From: Sediminibacterium goheungense
GTDB taxonomy: Bacteria; Bacteroidota; Bacteroidia; Chitinophagales; Chitinophagaceae
DNA length: 64,000 nt
Assembly: GCF_004361915.1 (NCBI RefSeq)
Contig: NZ_SNWP01000010.1
Location: forward strand, 372,001-436,000
Direction: 5' to 3'
Position 1 is the first letter of the stretch. The number at the start of each line of letters is the position of its first letter. Of the stretch, positions 16,756-25,443 are shown piece by piece. A model generated the notes under the pieces. That model was not told the DNA's origin. It searched no databases and worked only from the letters and a program-made list of their open reading frames with translations. Position numbers and translations under genes: made by a program.

Positions 16756-17688
16756 ATGAGCAAGCTCCAGTTCCCCCAACAAACCAATATTTACCAAGGA
16801 AAAGTAAGAGATGTATATACCATCGGGCAGCATTGGCTCGTGATGGTGGCCAGTAACCGCATATCGGCTTTTGATGTAATATTACCCAAACCTATTCCTT
16901 TTAAAGGACAGGTTTTGAACCAGATTGCCGCTTTTATGCTGGAATCTACCCGTGATATTTGTCCAAACTGGCTATTGTCAGTCCCGGCTCCCAATGTATC
17001 TGTTGGCAGAAAATGCGAACCCTTTAAAATTGAAATGGTGGTGCGTGGTAATGTTGTGGGGCACGCATGGCGAACCTACTCTTCCGGTCAGCGAAAACTA
17101 TGTGGTGTTACCCTGCCGGAAGGATTAAAAGAAAACGATTTTTTTCCTGAACCCATCATTACCCCTTCCACCAAAGCTGCTGAGGGACATGATGAAGATA
17201 TTTCCAAAGAAGAAATTATTGCACAGGGGCTCGTGAACAGCGACGATTGGCAAATACTTGAAAAGTATGCTTTACAATTATTTGCCCGGGGTAAAGAAAT
17301 TGCTGCCAGACAAGGTCTCATACTTGCCGACACCAAATATGAGTTCGGGAAAATTGGTGATACGATTTATCTAATGGATGAAGTACATACCCCAGACTCT
17401 TCCCGGTATTTTTATGCAGATGGTTTTGAAGAAAGACAAAATACCGGAGAAAAACAGAAACAGCTCAGTAAAGAGTTTGTACGGGAGTGGCTGATCGCTA
17501 ATAACTTTATGGGTAAGGAAGGACAAACAGTTCCGGAAATGACTGATGAGTGGATTGATACCATCAGTAAAAGATATATTGAACTATACGAAAAAGTAAC
17601 CGGTAAAACCTTTGTCCCCGAACAACCCTCTGACGAACAAATTATTGCAACAGTAAGTGAATCACTCAAAACACTGGGGGCGGTTTAA
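16756..17688 (+). CDS. purC: Phosphoribosylaminoimidazole-succinocarboxamide synthase
   Basis: SAICAR synthetase of de novo purine biosynthesis, joining aspartate to CAIR with ATP. At 310 residues it is of the longer yeast-like type rather than the 240-residue E. coli type. Visible signatures are [12 protein letters not shown] near the N-terminus (nucleotide loop), [36 protein letters not shown] and [13 protein letters not shown], followed by the metal-binding acidic [13 protein letters not shown]. It stands alone and ends in a periodic convergent spacer. Confidence 0.96.
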   Translation: MSKLQFPQQTNIYQGKVRDVYTIGQHWLVMVASNRISAFDVILPKPIPFKGQVLNQIAAFMLESTRDICPNWLLSVPAPNVSVGRKCEPFKIEMVVRGNVVGHAWRTYSSGQRKLCGVTLPEGLKENDFFPEPIITPSTKAAEGHDEDISKEEIIAQGLVNSDDWQILEKYALQLFARGKEIAARQGLILADTKYEFGKIGDTIYLMDEVHTPDSSRYFYADGFEERQNTGEKQKQLSKEFVREWLIANNFMGKEGQTVPEMTDEWIDTISKRYIELYEKVTGKTFVPEQPSDEQIIATVSESLKTLGAV

Positions 17689-17694
17689 AACAAT

Positions 17695-17786
17695 GAATAT
17701 AGAATAATGAATATTCAATATTGAAGTATATCTCATGTATGAGCAAACTTCAATATTCATTATTCTACATTCGATGTTTATGATTC
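17695..17786. repeat. Period-7 inverted spacer element between purC and trhO
   Basis: GAAT/CAAT/GAAG cores begin at 17695, 17702, 17709, 17716 and 17723. Inverted CTTC/ATTC/GTTT cores begin at 17748, 17755, 17762, 17769, 17776 and 17783. Every step is exactly 7 bases. The arms pair through a perfect 16-base stretch (17700-17715 with 17752-17767), and the left arm carries one extra 7-base unit. The last unit reaches into the final codons of trhO (stop at 17778-17780). Confidence 0.65.
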
Positions 17787-18815
17787 CCCAAGCTTTGGTC
17801 TAAGCCGTACGCGGCTTTTATTAAAAATGTTCTGACCGTTTTCAATTCCTTTTCTTAATTCTTTCTGCCTTTCTACCGGCATATGAATGGTTTCCTTACA
17901 GGCTGAACTGCAACAGCCATCATATTCCGCTGCACATGATTCGCATTGGATAAACAATAAATGGCACCCATTATTCTTGCAGTTCGTATGTGTATCAGCG
18001 GGTTTTCCGCACTGATGACATTTAGCAATTACATCATCCGTAATTCTTTCTCCCAGGCGATTATCAAAGACAAAATTTTTCCCGATAAACTTACTCTCAA
18101 TACCTGTTTCTCTGGCCTGTTTCGCATAATTGATAATACCTCCTTCCAGATGAAATACATTTTTAAATCCCTGGTGTAGCATAAATGCGCTGGCCTTTTC
18201 ACACCTGATACCACCTGTACAGTACATAATAATATTCTTATCTTCATTACCCTTCATCATATCTACCGCCATGGGTAACTGGTCGCGGAAAGTATCAGAT
18301 GGAATTTCAAGAGCTCTTTCAAAATGTCCTACTTCATATTCATAATGATTACGCATGTCGATTACAATGGTATCTGGCTGCTGTAACAGTTCATTCATCT
18401 GTTGCGCGTTTACATACTTACCTTTATTCTCCATACTGAACAGCGGGTCATCTATTCCATCCGCTACAATTTTATCCCGCACTTTAATCTTCAGTACCCA
18501 GAAACTCTTACCGTCATCATCCACAGCGATATTCAACCGGATGCCATTCAGCGGCTCTATACTATAGAGGTAATTACGAAAATCGTCCAGGTGATGCTCA
18601 GGCACACTAATCTGTGCATTGATCCCTTCTTTAGCCACATAAATACGGCCAAATACCTGTAATGCATTGAGCTGCTTATATAACTCATCTCTGAATCCCT
18701 GGGGATTCTGAACAGGAAAATACTGGTAAAAGCTAATGGTGATGCGATGGAAAGACTCTTCCATCAGGCGTTGTTTCAACTCTTCGTTTGAAACACGGTT
18801 GTGTAATACAGGCAT
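17778..18815 (-). CDS. trhO: tRNA uridine(34) hydroxylase, rhodanese-type
   Basis: Member of the YceA/TrhO family, which hydroxylates U34 of certain tRNAs in an O2-dependent way, the first step to 5-carboxymethoxy- or methoxyuridine. The N-terminal acylphosphatase-like domain covers about 25-115. The rhodanese domain covers about 130-235, with the active-loop Cys199 in [11 protein letters not shown]. The C-terminal region has a cluster of cysteines ([28 protein letters not shown]) likely to bind zinc. At 345 residues it matches E. coli YceA. A 17-base perfect palindrome lies 15 bases upstream of the start. Confidence 0.92.
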   Translation of the reverse strand: MPVLHNRVSNEELKQRLMEESFHRITISFYQYFPVQNPQGFRDELYKQLNALQVFGRIYVAKEGINAQISVPEHHLDDFRNYLYSIEPLNGIRLNIAVDDDGKSFWVLKIKVRDKIVADGIDDPLFSMENKGKYVNAQQMNELLQQPDTIVIDMRNHYEYEVGHFERALEIPSDTFRDQLPMAVDMMKGNEDKNIIMYCTGGIRCEKASAFMLHQGFKNVFHLEGGIINYAKQARETGIESKFIGKNFVFDNRLGERITDDVIAKCHQCGKPADTHTNCKNNGCHLLFIQCESCAAEYDGCCSSACKETIHMPVERQKELRKGIENGQNIFNKSRVRLRPKLGES

Positions 18816-18830
18816 ATTTTCAAATTTCAG

Positions 18831-18847
18831 TCCCGATTAAATCGGGA
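18831..18847. promoter_or_regulatory. 17-base perfect palindrome upstream of trhO
   Basis: TCCCGATTAAATCGGGA is self-complementary around its central base and lies 15 bases before the trhO ATG. It could be an operator or a small 5' UTR hairpin. Nothing else supports either reading. Confidence 0.35.
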
Positions 18848-18903
18848 TCCATGATAAATGGAACCACTTGCAGGGTGGTCAAAATCAGTACAAAAATAAG
18901 AAA

Positions 18904-18964
18904 AAATGTCTGATCGCTGATGGCTGATGGCTGATTTATATCTGAGATCAGCCATCAGACATTT
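18904..18964. repeat. Period-7 inverted spacer element downstream of the TPR lipoprotein
   Basis: CTGAT cores begin at 18910, 18917, 18924 and 18931. Inverted ATCAG cores begin at 18947 and 18954. Steps are exactly 7 bases. The right arm (18947-18964) equals the complement of the left arm minus two 7-base units, so the left side looks expanded. It lies 10 bases after the stop of the TPR gene on the minus strand and may form its transcript end. Confidence 0.65.
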
Positions 18965-18973
18965 ACCCGGGTT

Positions 18974-19924
18974 TTATTTCCTGAATCTTCTTACATAATC
19001 TGCTTCTGCAGCAATAGAACCAAATGAATAAGGGGATTTGCCCTGAAGAATTTGCTCATATAACAGTTTTGCTTTTTCGAGATCACCGTTATAGTAATAC
19101 CAATTGGCTAAACCATATTTTACTGCATCATTACTACTGGCTGCTCCCTTCTCTCCTGAAAGCGAATCTACCGGTAATTGATTTTTATATAAAAGGCATA
19201 GTTGATGATAGGCAGTATTCTCGATAATGTTCATAGTTGGCCTAATCGGCTCCAGTATTTTTTCAGCTTCTTCTTTCTTATTTAAAAGTCTTAATGTCAT
19301 ATATAACCAATGTGTAGCCGAGGTAAGTTGATCATGATTGTCTGCCTCTTTTACTGCCTGTTCATATACGGGTAATGCTTTTGTCAGATTATTGGTAAGA
19401 TAATAAGCCAACCCAAGGTGATACCATGTATTGGAATGAAGGGTACTGATAGGAATATTCAGTGCATTAGGTTGACCGTCTGGCTCAACCTCATCTTTTT
19501 TTCCCTTGATCAAAGCAGCTGCTTTTTCAAAATCAGCAATAGCCCTGTTGAATTCACGTATGGAAATATAGCGGTGTCCTCTGTGGCGGTAAAGTCTTGC
19601 ATCTTCCGGAAATTTAGCAATACCCTTTGTATAGATTCTAATAGATTCCCTGAAGTCGCCTTTATAAGCAGTCCATCTTCCATACCAGATAATATGATCA
19701 ACATTATCCGGCGATGCTTCATAATTCATTTTAGCACTATCATATTTCGCTGATCCTTCCGGGTAGTTCAGGGATGTATATAGTGTATCCCCAGCTAAGG
19801 AAACTGCCTGCACACTGTCGGGCAAGTCTGTAAATAAATCAGACTTCGATATATGGTTATCTGAAATATTTTTACAAGACAGCAGGGATAGCAGTCCGAT
19901 AGATAATAGTAGCCCAATTTTCAT
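18974..19924 (-). CDS. TPR-repeat lipoprotein
   Basis: A 316-residue exported lipoprotein: the signal peptide ends in the lipobox LLSCKN with Cys17. From about residue 75 there are tetratricopeptide repeats, for example NVDHIIWYGRWTAYKGDF, EDARLYRHRGHRYISIREF and SNTWYHLGLAYYLTNNL. Such proteins act as scaffolds; no specific partner can be named. It is the last gene of a leftward run beginning at bioF, 49 bases after the DUF5686 gene. Confidence 0.75.
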   Translation of the reverse strand: MKIGLLLSIGLLSLLSCKNISDNHISKSDLFTDLPDSVQAVSLAGDTLYTSLNYPEGSAKYDSAKMNYEASPDNVDHIIWYGRWTAYKGDFRESIRIYTKGIAKFPEDARLYRHRGHRYISIREFNRAIADFEKAAALIKGKKDEVEPDGQPNALNIPISTLHSNTWYHLGLAYYLTNNLTKALPVYEQAVKEADNHDQLTSATHWLYMTLRLLNKKEEAEKILEPIRPTMNIIENTAYHQLCLLYKNQLPVDSLSGEKGAASSNDAVKYGLANWYYYNGDLEKAKLLYEQILQGKSPYSFGSIAAEADYVRRFRK

Positions 19925-19973
19925 AATCAGAAAGATGGTTAATGACTACAAGTTAGTTAAACCGGGAACATCA

Positions 19974-22442
19974 TTACTCTCTGCCGCCTTCAAATAAAGG
20001 AACCGAAATCCTGATTCCTCTTGGTGACGGACCATTTGTTTCAAATCCCTGCACAAAATCAACACGTATGAATTTCAATATATTTTCTACTCCGAAAAAT
20101 GTTTCATAGTAGTTTTTACCTGCCTGCGTATACAATAAATTGGCTCCTGTAACAAAGAACCAGTTCAATCTTCTAAAGCCAGGGATCTTATTCGAGAGTA
20201 ATCCGTTTAAATGGTATTCAACATTGGCAGTCGCATAGAATTTCGAGGTATTACTATAGCGGTAATAAGGTGCCAACTGAAAGCCACTTAAAGGATCATT
20301 TGCCAGTACAGTTTGATTACCCTGAAAATGTGTGTAGTCTGGAATAAATACCTGTTTAGCACTGAGGAAACCTCCTATCGAACCTCTGTAACTCAATTTA
20401 CCACCAAGTTTCAGGTCGAGGTCATCAGCAACAGACAATCTCCATTTGGTAAAATCTGCATCACTTCCCAGGAATCCTTTTACAGCGTGCGTAAGTGCAA
20501 AATTGAAGGTTGGATAATTTGATCCGACAGCAATCTTCCTACCCGGTATTTCAATATATTTTCCGCCAGGCCTCCAGTTGAATCCGGCCGTAAACAAGGC
20601 AGCCTGGTTTCTAGGCATGACCGCATTGGTAAGATCTGCAGGATAATTAGGGGTAAAACTTCTTCCCTCAATATTTTTCCAGCTAACCGGATCAGAAAGA
20701 TTCTGTAAACCGAAACGGTCCTGAAACTGAAATCCTGCATTCAGGGTAAGGCCATTACCCACTCCCGCAGAATAATTAATACGAAAGAAGTTGGCCTCAT
20801 AGATTTTCATGTGGTTGTTCTCATACAGTAAAGTTGTATAAGTATTGATCCTTGATGAAATAGGAGCAGCATTATTATATTGAAACACACGACGGCCACC
20901 TGATACACTGATACTATTGAAATATTTTTTCCCGAAATTATAGCTGCCGGTAATATGTGCATTAAAATGTTGGTTAGCAAAACCATAACGGATATATGGT
21001 GTGAGCTGTAATGATTTCCTGCTGGTTTCATCAAAACGCTTACTCCATGTAGGAGAGAAATGAAGTACCCCACCCTCTACCGTATTATAATTGAGGGTAT
21101 TTATCAGTGGCTCAAAACTCAGAAAAGTTCTTGTTTTTTGTTTACTGATGGATTGCCCGGTCAGGAAGATACCTCCCAGTGAAATTTTATTTCTCTTCCG
21201 ATCAATGGAATCCATGTATTTCGGGTCTTTTCTTACCTGCTCAAGACTATCTTTTTTCCTGTAATCCAGGGCTTCTTCAGTAAGTAGCGGGAGAGGCCTG
21301 ATACTATCCCAATAAGCCATAGATTTTTTATTGGCACTGTCGTATACCTTAATAATTGTGTTATCAAAATATTTTTTAGCAAACACAGGATTTAGATTAA
21401 ACCGATCGTACACCTGCACAAAGCTTCCGAAAAAGTCGAAGCCGAAAATTTTTCCTGATGGATAAATCACCTGATTTTTAATGACCCATACATTTTCTGC
21501 CGGCACATAAAGCTGTTCTATTACAAGTGTATCGAGTAATTGCATTTGCTGTTCTCTTACGAGATTAAGTCTGAGACTATGTATTCGCCATTCGTTTTCA
21601 ACGATATTGATATAACCCTGAAAAAGAGGCTCATACTTTCGTTTGGGAATCACTTTGATTCTGCTGATTTCAACACCATTTTCATAAAACGTTCCTTCGA
21701 ATTTGTACCTGTAGAAAGAAAGTGCCGTTGAGGCAATGGGAGAAATAAATCCTCTCGGGTTAAGGTTTTCGCCAACCTGAATGGTATTATTATAAAATGA
21801 TATGATTTGCGGACTGCTAAAACCGAAGGAATTGCTCCTGCCACTTACTTTTGTAGATATTACTTCTACTTTCTCCTTTGCCGGCTCTTCAACAGAATAC
21901 CTGGCAATTGTTTCAGATAATACGAGCATTTTTCGTTTACTGGAATCGCCGTCTTCAAAATCTACTTTCTGACCAAAAAATCGTTTCGGATAATCACGCA
22001 ATTGCAATTGCCCTTTCAGGTATACATCTGCAGTAAATTTCTTTATCTCTTTAAGATGTTCTGTTCTTTTACCAATCGCTTTTCGGATAATAGCATATGC
22101 AGGATCTTCCCCGTTATTGCTCACAGTTACATCCTGCAAGCTATATTGCTGCAATTCGAGTTGGAAATTAATTTCAATGTTTTTCCCTTTTTCAAGGGTG
22201 ATTTTTTTCTCTACAGACCTGTAACCGATATATTGGCATAGAAGGGTATAATTTCCAGGAGCCAACTGAATAGAATAAAACCCCTTGCTATTAGCCGATA
22301 CTCCCTGCGTAGTTCCTTTTACTACAACAGATGAATAGGGCAGTAATTCGTTTTTTGTGTCGGTAATGGTTCCGTTGATAACTTGTGCAGATCCGACAGT
22401 ATAGAGTAAAATGAATAGTGATGCTAGCAGTAGTGGTTTCAT
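19974..22442 (-). CDS. DUF5686 outer-membrane protein with CarboxypepD_reg domain
   Basis: An 822-residue envelope protein. After a signal peptide (cleavage near VGSAQ) there is a CarboxypepD_reg-like domain at about 20-105 (VINGTITDTKNELLPYSSVVVKG). A long DUF5686 region follows, starting with DPAYAIIRKAIGKR and ending in strands resembling an outer-membrane barrel. DUF5686 proteins are widespread in Bacteroidota and of unknown function. I chose ATG 22442 because it begins the signal peptide (MKPLLLASL) and has TATTTTCG, close to the -7 consensus, about 22 bases upstream. The longer ORF start at 22475 adds a non-hydrophobic stretch. Confidence 0.8.
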   Translation of the reverse strand: MKPLLLASLFILLYTVGSAQVINGTITDTKNELLPYSSVVVKGTTQGVSANSKGFYSIQLAPGNYTLLCQYIGYRSVEKKITLEKGKNIEINFQLELQQYSLQDVTVSNNGEDPAYAIIRKAIGKRTEHLKEIKKFTADVYLKGQLQLRDYPKRFFGQKVDFEDGDSSKRKMLVLSETIARYSVEEPAKEKVEVISTKVSGRSNSFGFSSPQIISFYNNTIQVGENLNPRGFISPIASTALSFYRYKFEGTFYENGVEISRIKVIPKRKYEPLFQGYINIVENEWRIHSLRLNLVREQQMQLLDTLVIEQLYVPAENVWVIKNQVIYPSGKIFGFDFFGSFVQVYDRFNLNPVFAKKYFDNTIIKVYDSANKKSMAYWDSIRPLPLLTEEALDYRKKDSLEQVRKDPKYMDSIDRKRNKISLGGIFLTGQSISKQKTRTFLSFEPLINTLNYNTVEGGVLHFSPTWSKRFDETSRKSLQLTPYIRYGFANQHFNAHITGSYNFGKKYFNSISVSGGRRVFQYNNAAPISSRINTYTTLLYENNHMKIYEANFFRINYSAGVGNGLTLNAGFQFQDRFGLQNLSDPVSWKNIEGRSFTPNYPADLTNAVMPRNQAALFTAGFNWRPGGKYIEIPGRKIAVGSNYPTFNFALTHAVKGFLGSDADFTKWRLSVADDLDLKLGGKLSYRGSIGGFLSAKQVFIPDYTHFQGNQTVLANDPLSGFQLAPYYRYSNTSKFYATANVEYHLNGLLSNKIPGFRRLNWFFVTGANLLYTQAGKNYYETFFGVENILKFIRVDFVQGFETNGPSPRGIRISVPLFEGGRE

Positions 22443-22546
22443 GTGGTCAGAGTTAGAACGAAAATAAGTTGCCACGGGCTGCCTTTTATGAGTACCTACT
22501 CCATAAACAGATGCTTTAACGAATAATTAATATTTTGTATGCCTAC

Positions 22547-22906
22547 TTATCGCTGTTTGGTGGTCTGCCGTAAATAACTTCCTGTAAGTGCAGCAAGACC
22601 CGAAACCAATCCTCCGATAATAGCGGTAAGCAAAATCAAAACCCAATACGAACCGCCTAGTGGCAGGATGTTAGCAACTTTTGTAGCAAGAATATGATCA
22701 TTGGCACTGTCGATCAGTATTGCCAATATACTCCATAGTAAAAACAGGCCTGCAAAGCCAGCTAAAAACGCTTTCCCAGCTTTCTGGTGAATGGCAATAG
22801 CAATGATGAATGAGGTTATAGCAAAACTCCACCAGGGTAATATTCCATATAAGCCGGTAGCAAAAGCCAACAGCGCAGTTAATATAATTGCAGATAAAAA
22901 TTTCAT
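22547..22906 (-). CDS. Small membrane protein of unknown function
   Basis: A 119-residue protein that is almost wholly hydrophobic, with about four membrane segments (roughly 3-20, 26-44, 48-66 and 85-110) and a basic C-terminal tail. I do not recognise the family. It starts 9 bases after the penicillin-acylase-like gene, so the two are probably co-transcribed. Confidence 0.6.
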   Translation of the reverse strand: MKFLSAIILTALLAFATGLYGILPWWSFAITSFIIAIAIHQKAGKAFLAGFAGLFLLWSILAILIDSANDHILATKVANILPLGGSYWVLILLTAIIGGLVSGLAALTGSYLRQTTKQR

Positions 22907-22915
22907 AGTAAGTAA

Positions 22916-25381
22916 TTAGCTGTTAGTGAATGTGAGATGCCATTTAATCTGTTTGTTTTTGGCTGCAGCTTCTTTTTTCAGGAACAATATCCGGAAATAT
23001 TTTCCCGTAGCCCAGGCGTCCACAAAATTATCATAGAACTTACTTCCCGGGTTTCCGCTCTGCCCCCCAGGATAAACGCCATATGCTTCAACCTCGTCTG
23101 TTAAATGAACAATCATGCGCCAACTGGGTCCATGCGTTGTTGTGGTAGCATTGATGATATGTGCTCCACCCCCTATCGGTAAATGCAAACGACTCAAAGG
23201 GTCAATTTTTAGTAAATGACTTACCCTTGTATCCTTGAACTTACCCCAGGCCAGTTCTCCTTTTTTCTCCAGTATCATACAGGTTTTTGATGCTTTCTGT
23301 ATGGCCAGCAACACAGCATCTGTTAATGTTTCAGTGTTATCGGGTGTGTTGGCATTATCAGCAAAGTAATACATACTGTCTTTCAGCATGATATCCAGTA
23401 ATACAGGTTCATCTGGCCAGGGCAATGGCATGGTTGATTTCTCAAACTCATCTTTCCAAATCGTTGTTTCCAGACTATCCCAGATAGCCCTGAATACGGT
23501 TGCGCCCTGCTCTCCTATATCATTTCGCAGGTTCCAGTTTTTTAGTATGCCAAGATATTTCCTTTCATCAGCTGTAAGTAATGATTCGTTTACAAACTTC
23601 ATCAAAGCCGGCCTTGCCATTTCAGCAAATACATTGTAATTATCGGTTTGCATCTGTTGTATATCTGCTGCCGTAATGTGATTCATAGCAGCCAGTTTTT
23701 TATTGATAATTACGCCACGATAAACCGGGAAATCACTGGCTGCACCGAGGTAGTAAGGATAGGTGTCATCTGTGGATTTCTGGTTGGCACTACTCACAAA
23801 ACCACGTTCAGGATTTTTAATCATCGGATTTTCTTCATTTGGTATAATACCCTGCCACATGTACTGGTTGTCTTCTCCAGGCATGATAAAGTCACCCTGC
23901 CTGTTCCATCTTGCTACAAAAGCCCCCTGTTGTTTGATAGCAATATCACCGGTTTTTGAGGCAAATACAAAATTCTGTCCCGGGCATGTCCATTTATGAA
24001 TAGCATTTAAATAGTCGTCAAAATTTTTAGCTCTGTTGAGATCATAAAATGTCTGCAACCCCTGACCACCCTCATGAGCCGTCCATTTAAGTGCCAGGTA
24101 TTTTCCTTTGGTACTTTCATTTTTATAAGACGCATCATACATCACGGGACCAAATGCGGTATACGCAACATGATCTATTACATCAGGCCTGCCTTTTACT
24201 TTAATGATTTCCTCTTTTACATCGGCCTTGTTCCACACCCCATTATACCAGTATTGTTCCAGTGTACTGTCTTTAAATCTCATATCATAATAATCAATCA
24301 CATCCCTGCCCGCATTGGTAACACCCCAGGCGATGCTATCATTAAACCCAATAATAACAGCTGGAGAACCCGGGAAACTTGCACCATAGGTACTATGGGT
24401 TGGTGTGGTTATCTGTACTTCATACCAGAGTGAGGGCAGATTAAGACCCAGATGCGGATCATTCGCCAGAATAGGTCTGCCACTCTGCGTTTTACTACCC
24501 GAGACTGCCCAGTTATTACTACCATTGTTTTTATCTGGCACAACAGGTGCCACGGCTGTACCGCCATTAGTAGCTTTTCGGTAATACAATGAATCTGCAC
24601 CAGCCGGAATAGTTGTCTTTATAGAAGCCGGTAAATAAGCTGTCCCTTTTGGAATAATCGGATCTAGCGAATCCTGCACATTGGTGTACAACTGATCAAA
24701 ATCTTCATAACCGAAATAATTCCGCGCATTGGTCATTTTAAGATCATTTGTTACCCCTCGGGCCGTAAGATCATATGACATAAACATCAGAAACAAATAG
24801 GTCTTTTCCGGAGTCCATGTTTCGGGTTTATAATCCAGCAATTTGTATTCAAATGGAATCTGTTCGGGTTTTAGTTTATTGATATAATCATTCACACCTT
24901 CTGCATACGCTTCAATAGCAGCTTTTATATCTTTATTCTTCGATGCCTCTCTCATGGTTTTTTCGGCGGCGTATACCATCCCCATTCTCCTGAAGAATTT
25001 ATCTGTATCAATACGGTCAGGGCCTACTATTTCACTCAAACGCCCTGCCGCCACATGTGTTTGAAACTCCATCTGCCATAACCTGTATTTGGCATGAAGA
25101 TACCCTTGTGTATAATAGGCGTCTACATCATTTTCAGCATAGATATGCGGCACCAGTCGCTCATCCATGTATACATCTACTTTTCCTTTCAAACCTGTTA
25201 AGGTAGTTGTCTCGTTATGTGAGGCATTAACAGCTTCTGCATTTTGCCAGAAGCCTTGTTGTGGAGAAAGAAAGTAACCCAGTCTTGGCGTTTTACTTCC
25301 TCCTGCCGGTAACTGTGTGTTTAATGCAACGATTAAACCTGCCGTACCGATCGCTGAAATAAGAAATGGAACGATTCTCAT
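22916..25381 (-). CDS. Penicillin acylase family N-terminal nucleophile hydrolase
   Basis: An 821-residue exported amidase made as a precursor that cuts itself into alpha and beta chains. The new beta-chain N-terminus should be the serine in GSNNWAVSGSKT, followed by the family pattern GRPILANDPHLGLNLPSLWYEV. The N-terminus MRIVPFLISAIG is a signal peptide or anchor, placing the enzyme in the periplasm. Relatives cleave penicillin G, glutaryl-cephalosporin or acyl-homoserine lactones; which applies here cannot be read. I chose ATG 25381; the ORF extends to a TTG at 25447 that would overlap the bioF stop. It precedes a small membrane protein by 9 bases. Confidence 0.88.
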   Translation of the reverse strand: MRIVPFLISAIGTAGLIVALNTQLPAGGSKTPRLGYFLSPQQGFWQNAEAVNASHNETTTLTGLKGKVDVYMDERLVPHIYAENDVDAYYTQGYLHAKYRLWQMEFQTHVAAGRLSEIVGPDRIDTDKFFRRMGMVYAAEKTMREASKNKDIKAAIEAYAEGVNDYINKLKPEQIPFEYKLLDYKPETWTPEKTYLFLMFMSYDLTARGVTNDLKMTNARNYFGYEDFDQLYTNVQDSLDPIIPKGTAYLPASIKTTIPAGADSLYYRKATNGGTAVAPVVPDKNNGSNNWAVSGSKTQSGRPILANDPHLGLNLPSLWYEVQITTPTHSTYGASFPGSPAVIIGFNDSIAWGVTNAGRDVIDYYDMRFKDSTLEQYWYNGVWNKADVKEEIIKVKGRPDVIDHVAYTAFGPVMYDASYKNESTKGKYLALKWTAHEGGQGLQTFYDLNRAKNFDDYLNAIHKWTCPGQNFVFASKTGDIAIKQQGAFVARWNRQGDFIMPGEDNQYMWQGIIPNEENPMIKNPERGFVSSANQKSTDDTYPYYLGAASDFPVYRGVIINKKLAAMNHITAADIQQMQTDNYNVFAEMARPALMKFVNESLLTADERKYLGILKNWNLRNDIGEQGATVFRAIWDSLETTIWKDEFEKSTMPLPWPDEPVLLDIMLKDSMYYFADNANTPDNTETLTDAVLLAIQKASKTCMILEKKGELAWGKFKDTRVSHLLKIDPLSRLHLPIGGGAHIINATTTTHGPSWRMIVHLTDEVEAYGVYPGGQSGNPGSKFYDNFVDAWATGKYFRILFLKKEAAAKNKQIKWHLTFTNS

Positions 25382-25443
25382 TAGCCAGTATTTGAAAATG
25401 AATATAAGATATTTTACAGAACCTGCCAGACAGAAACTTACTA

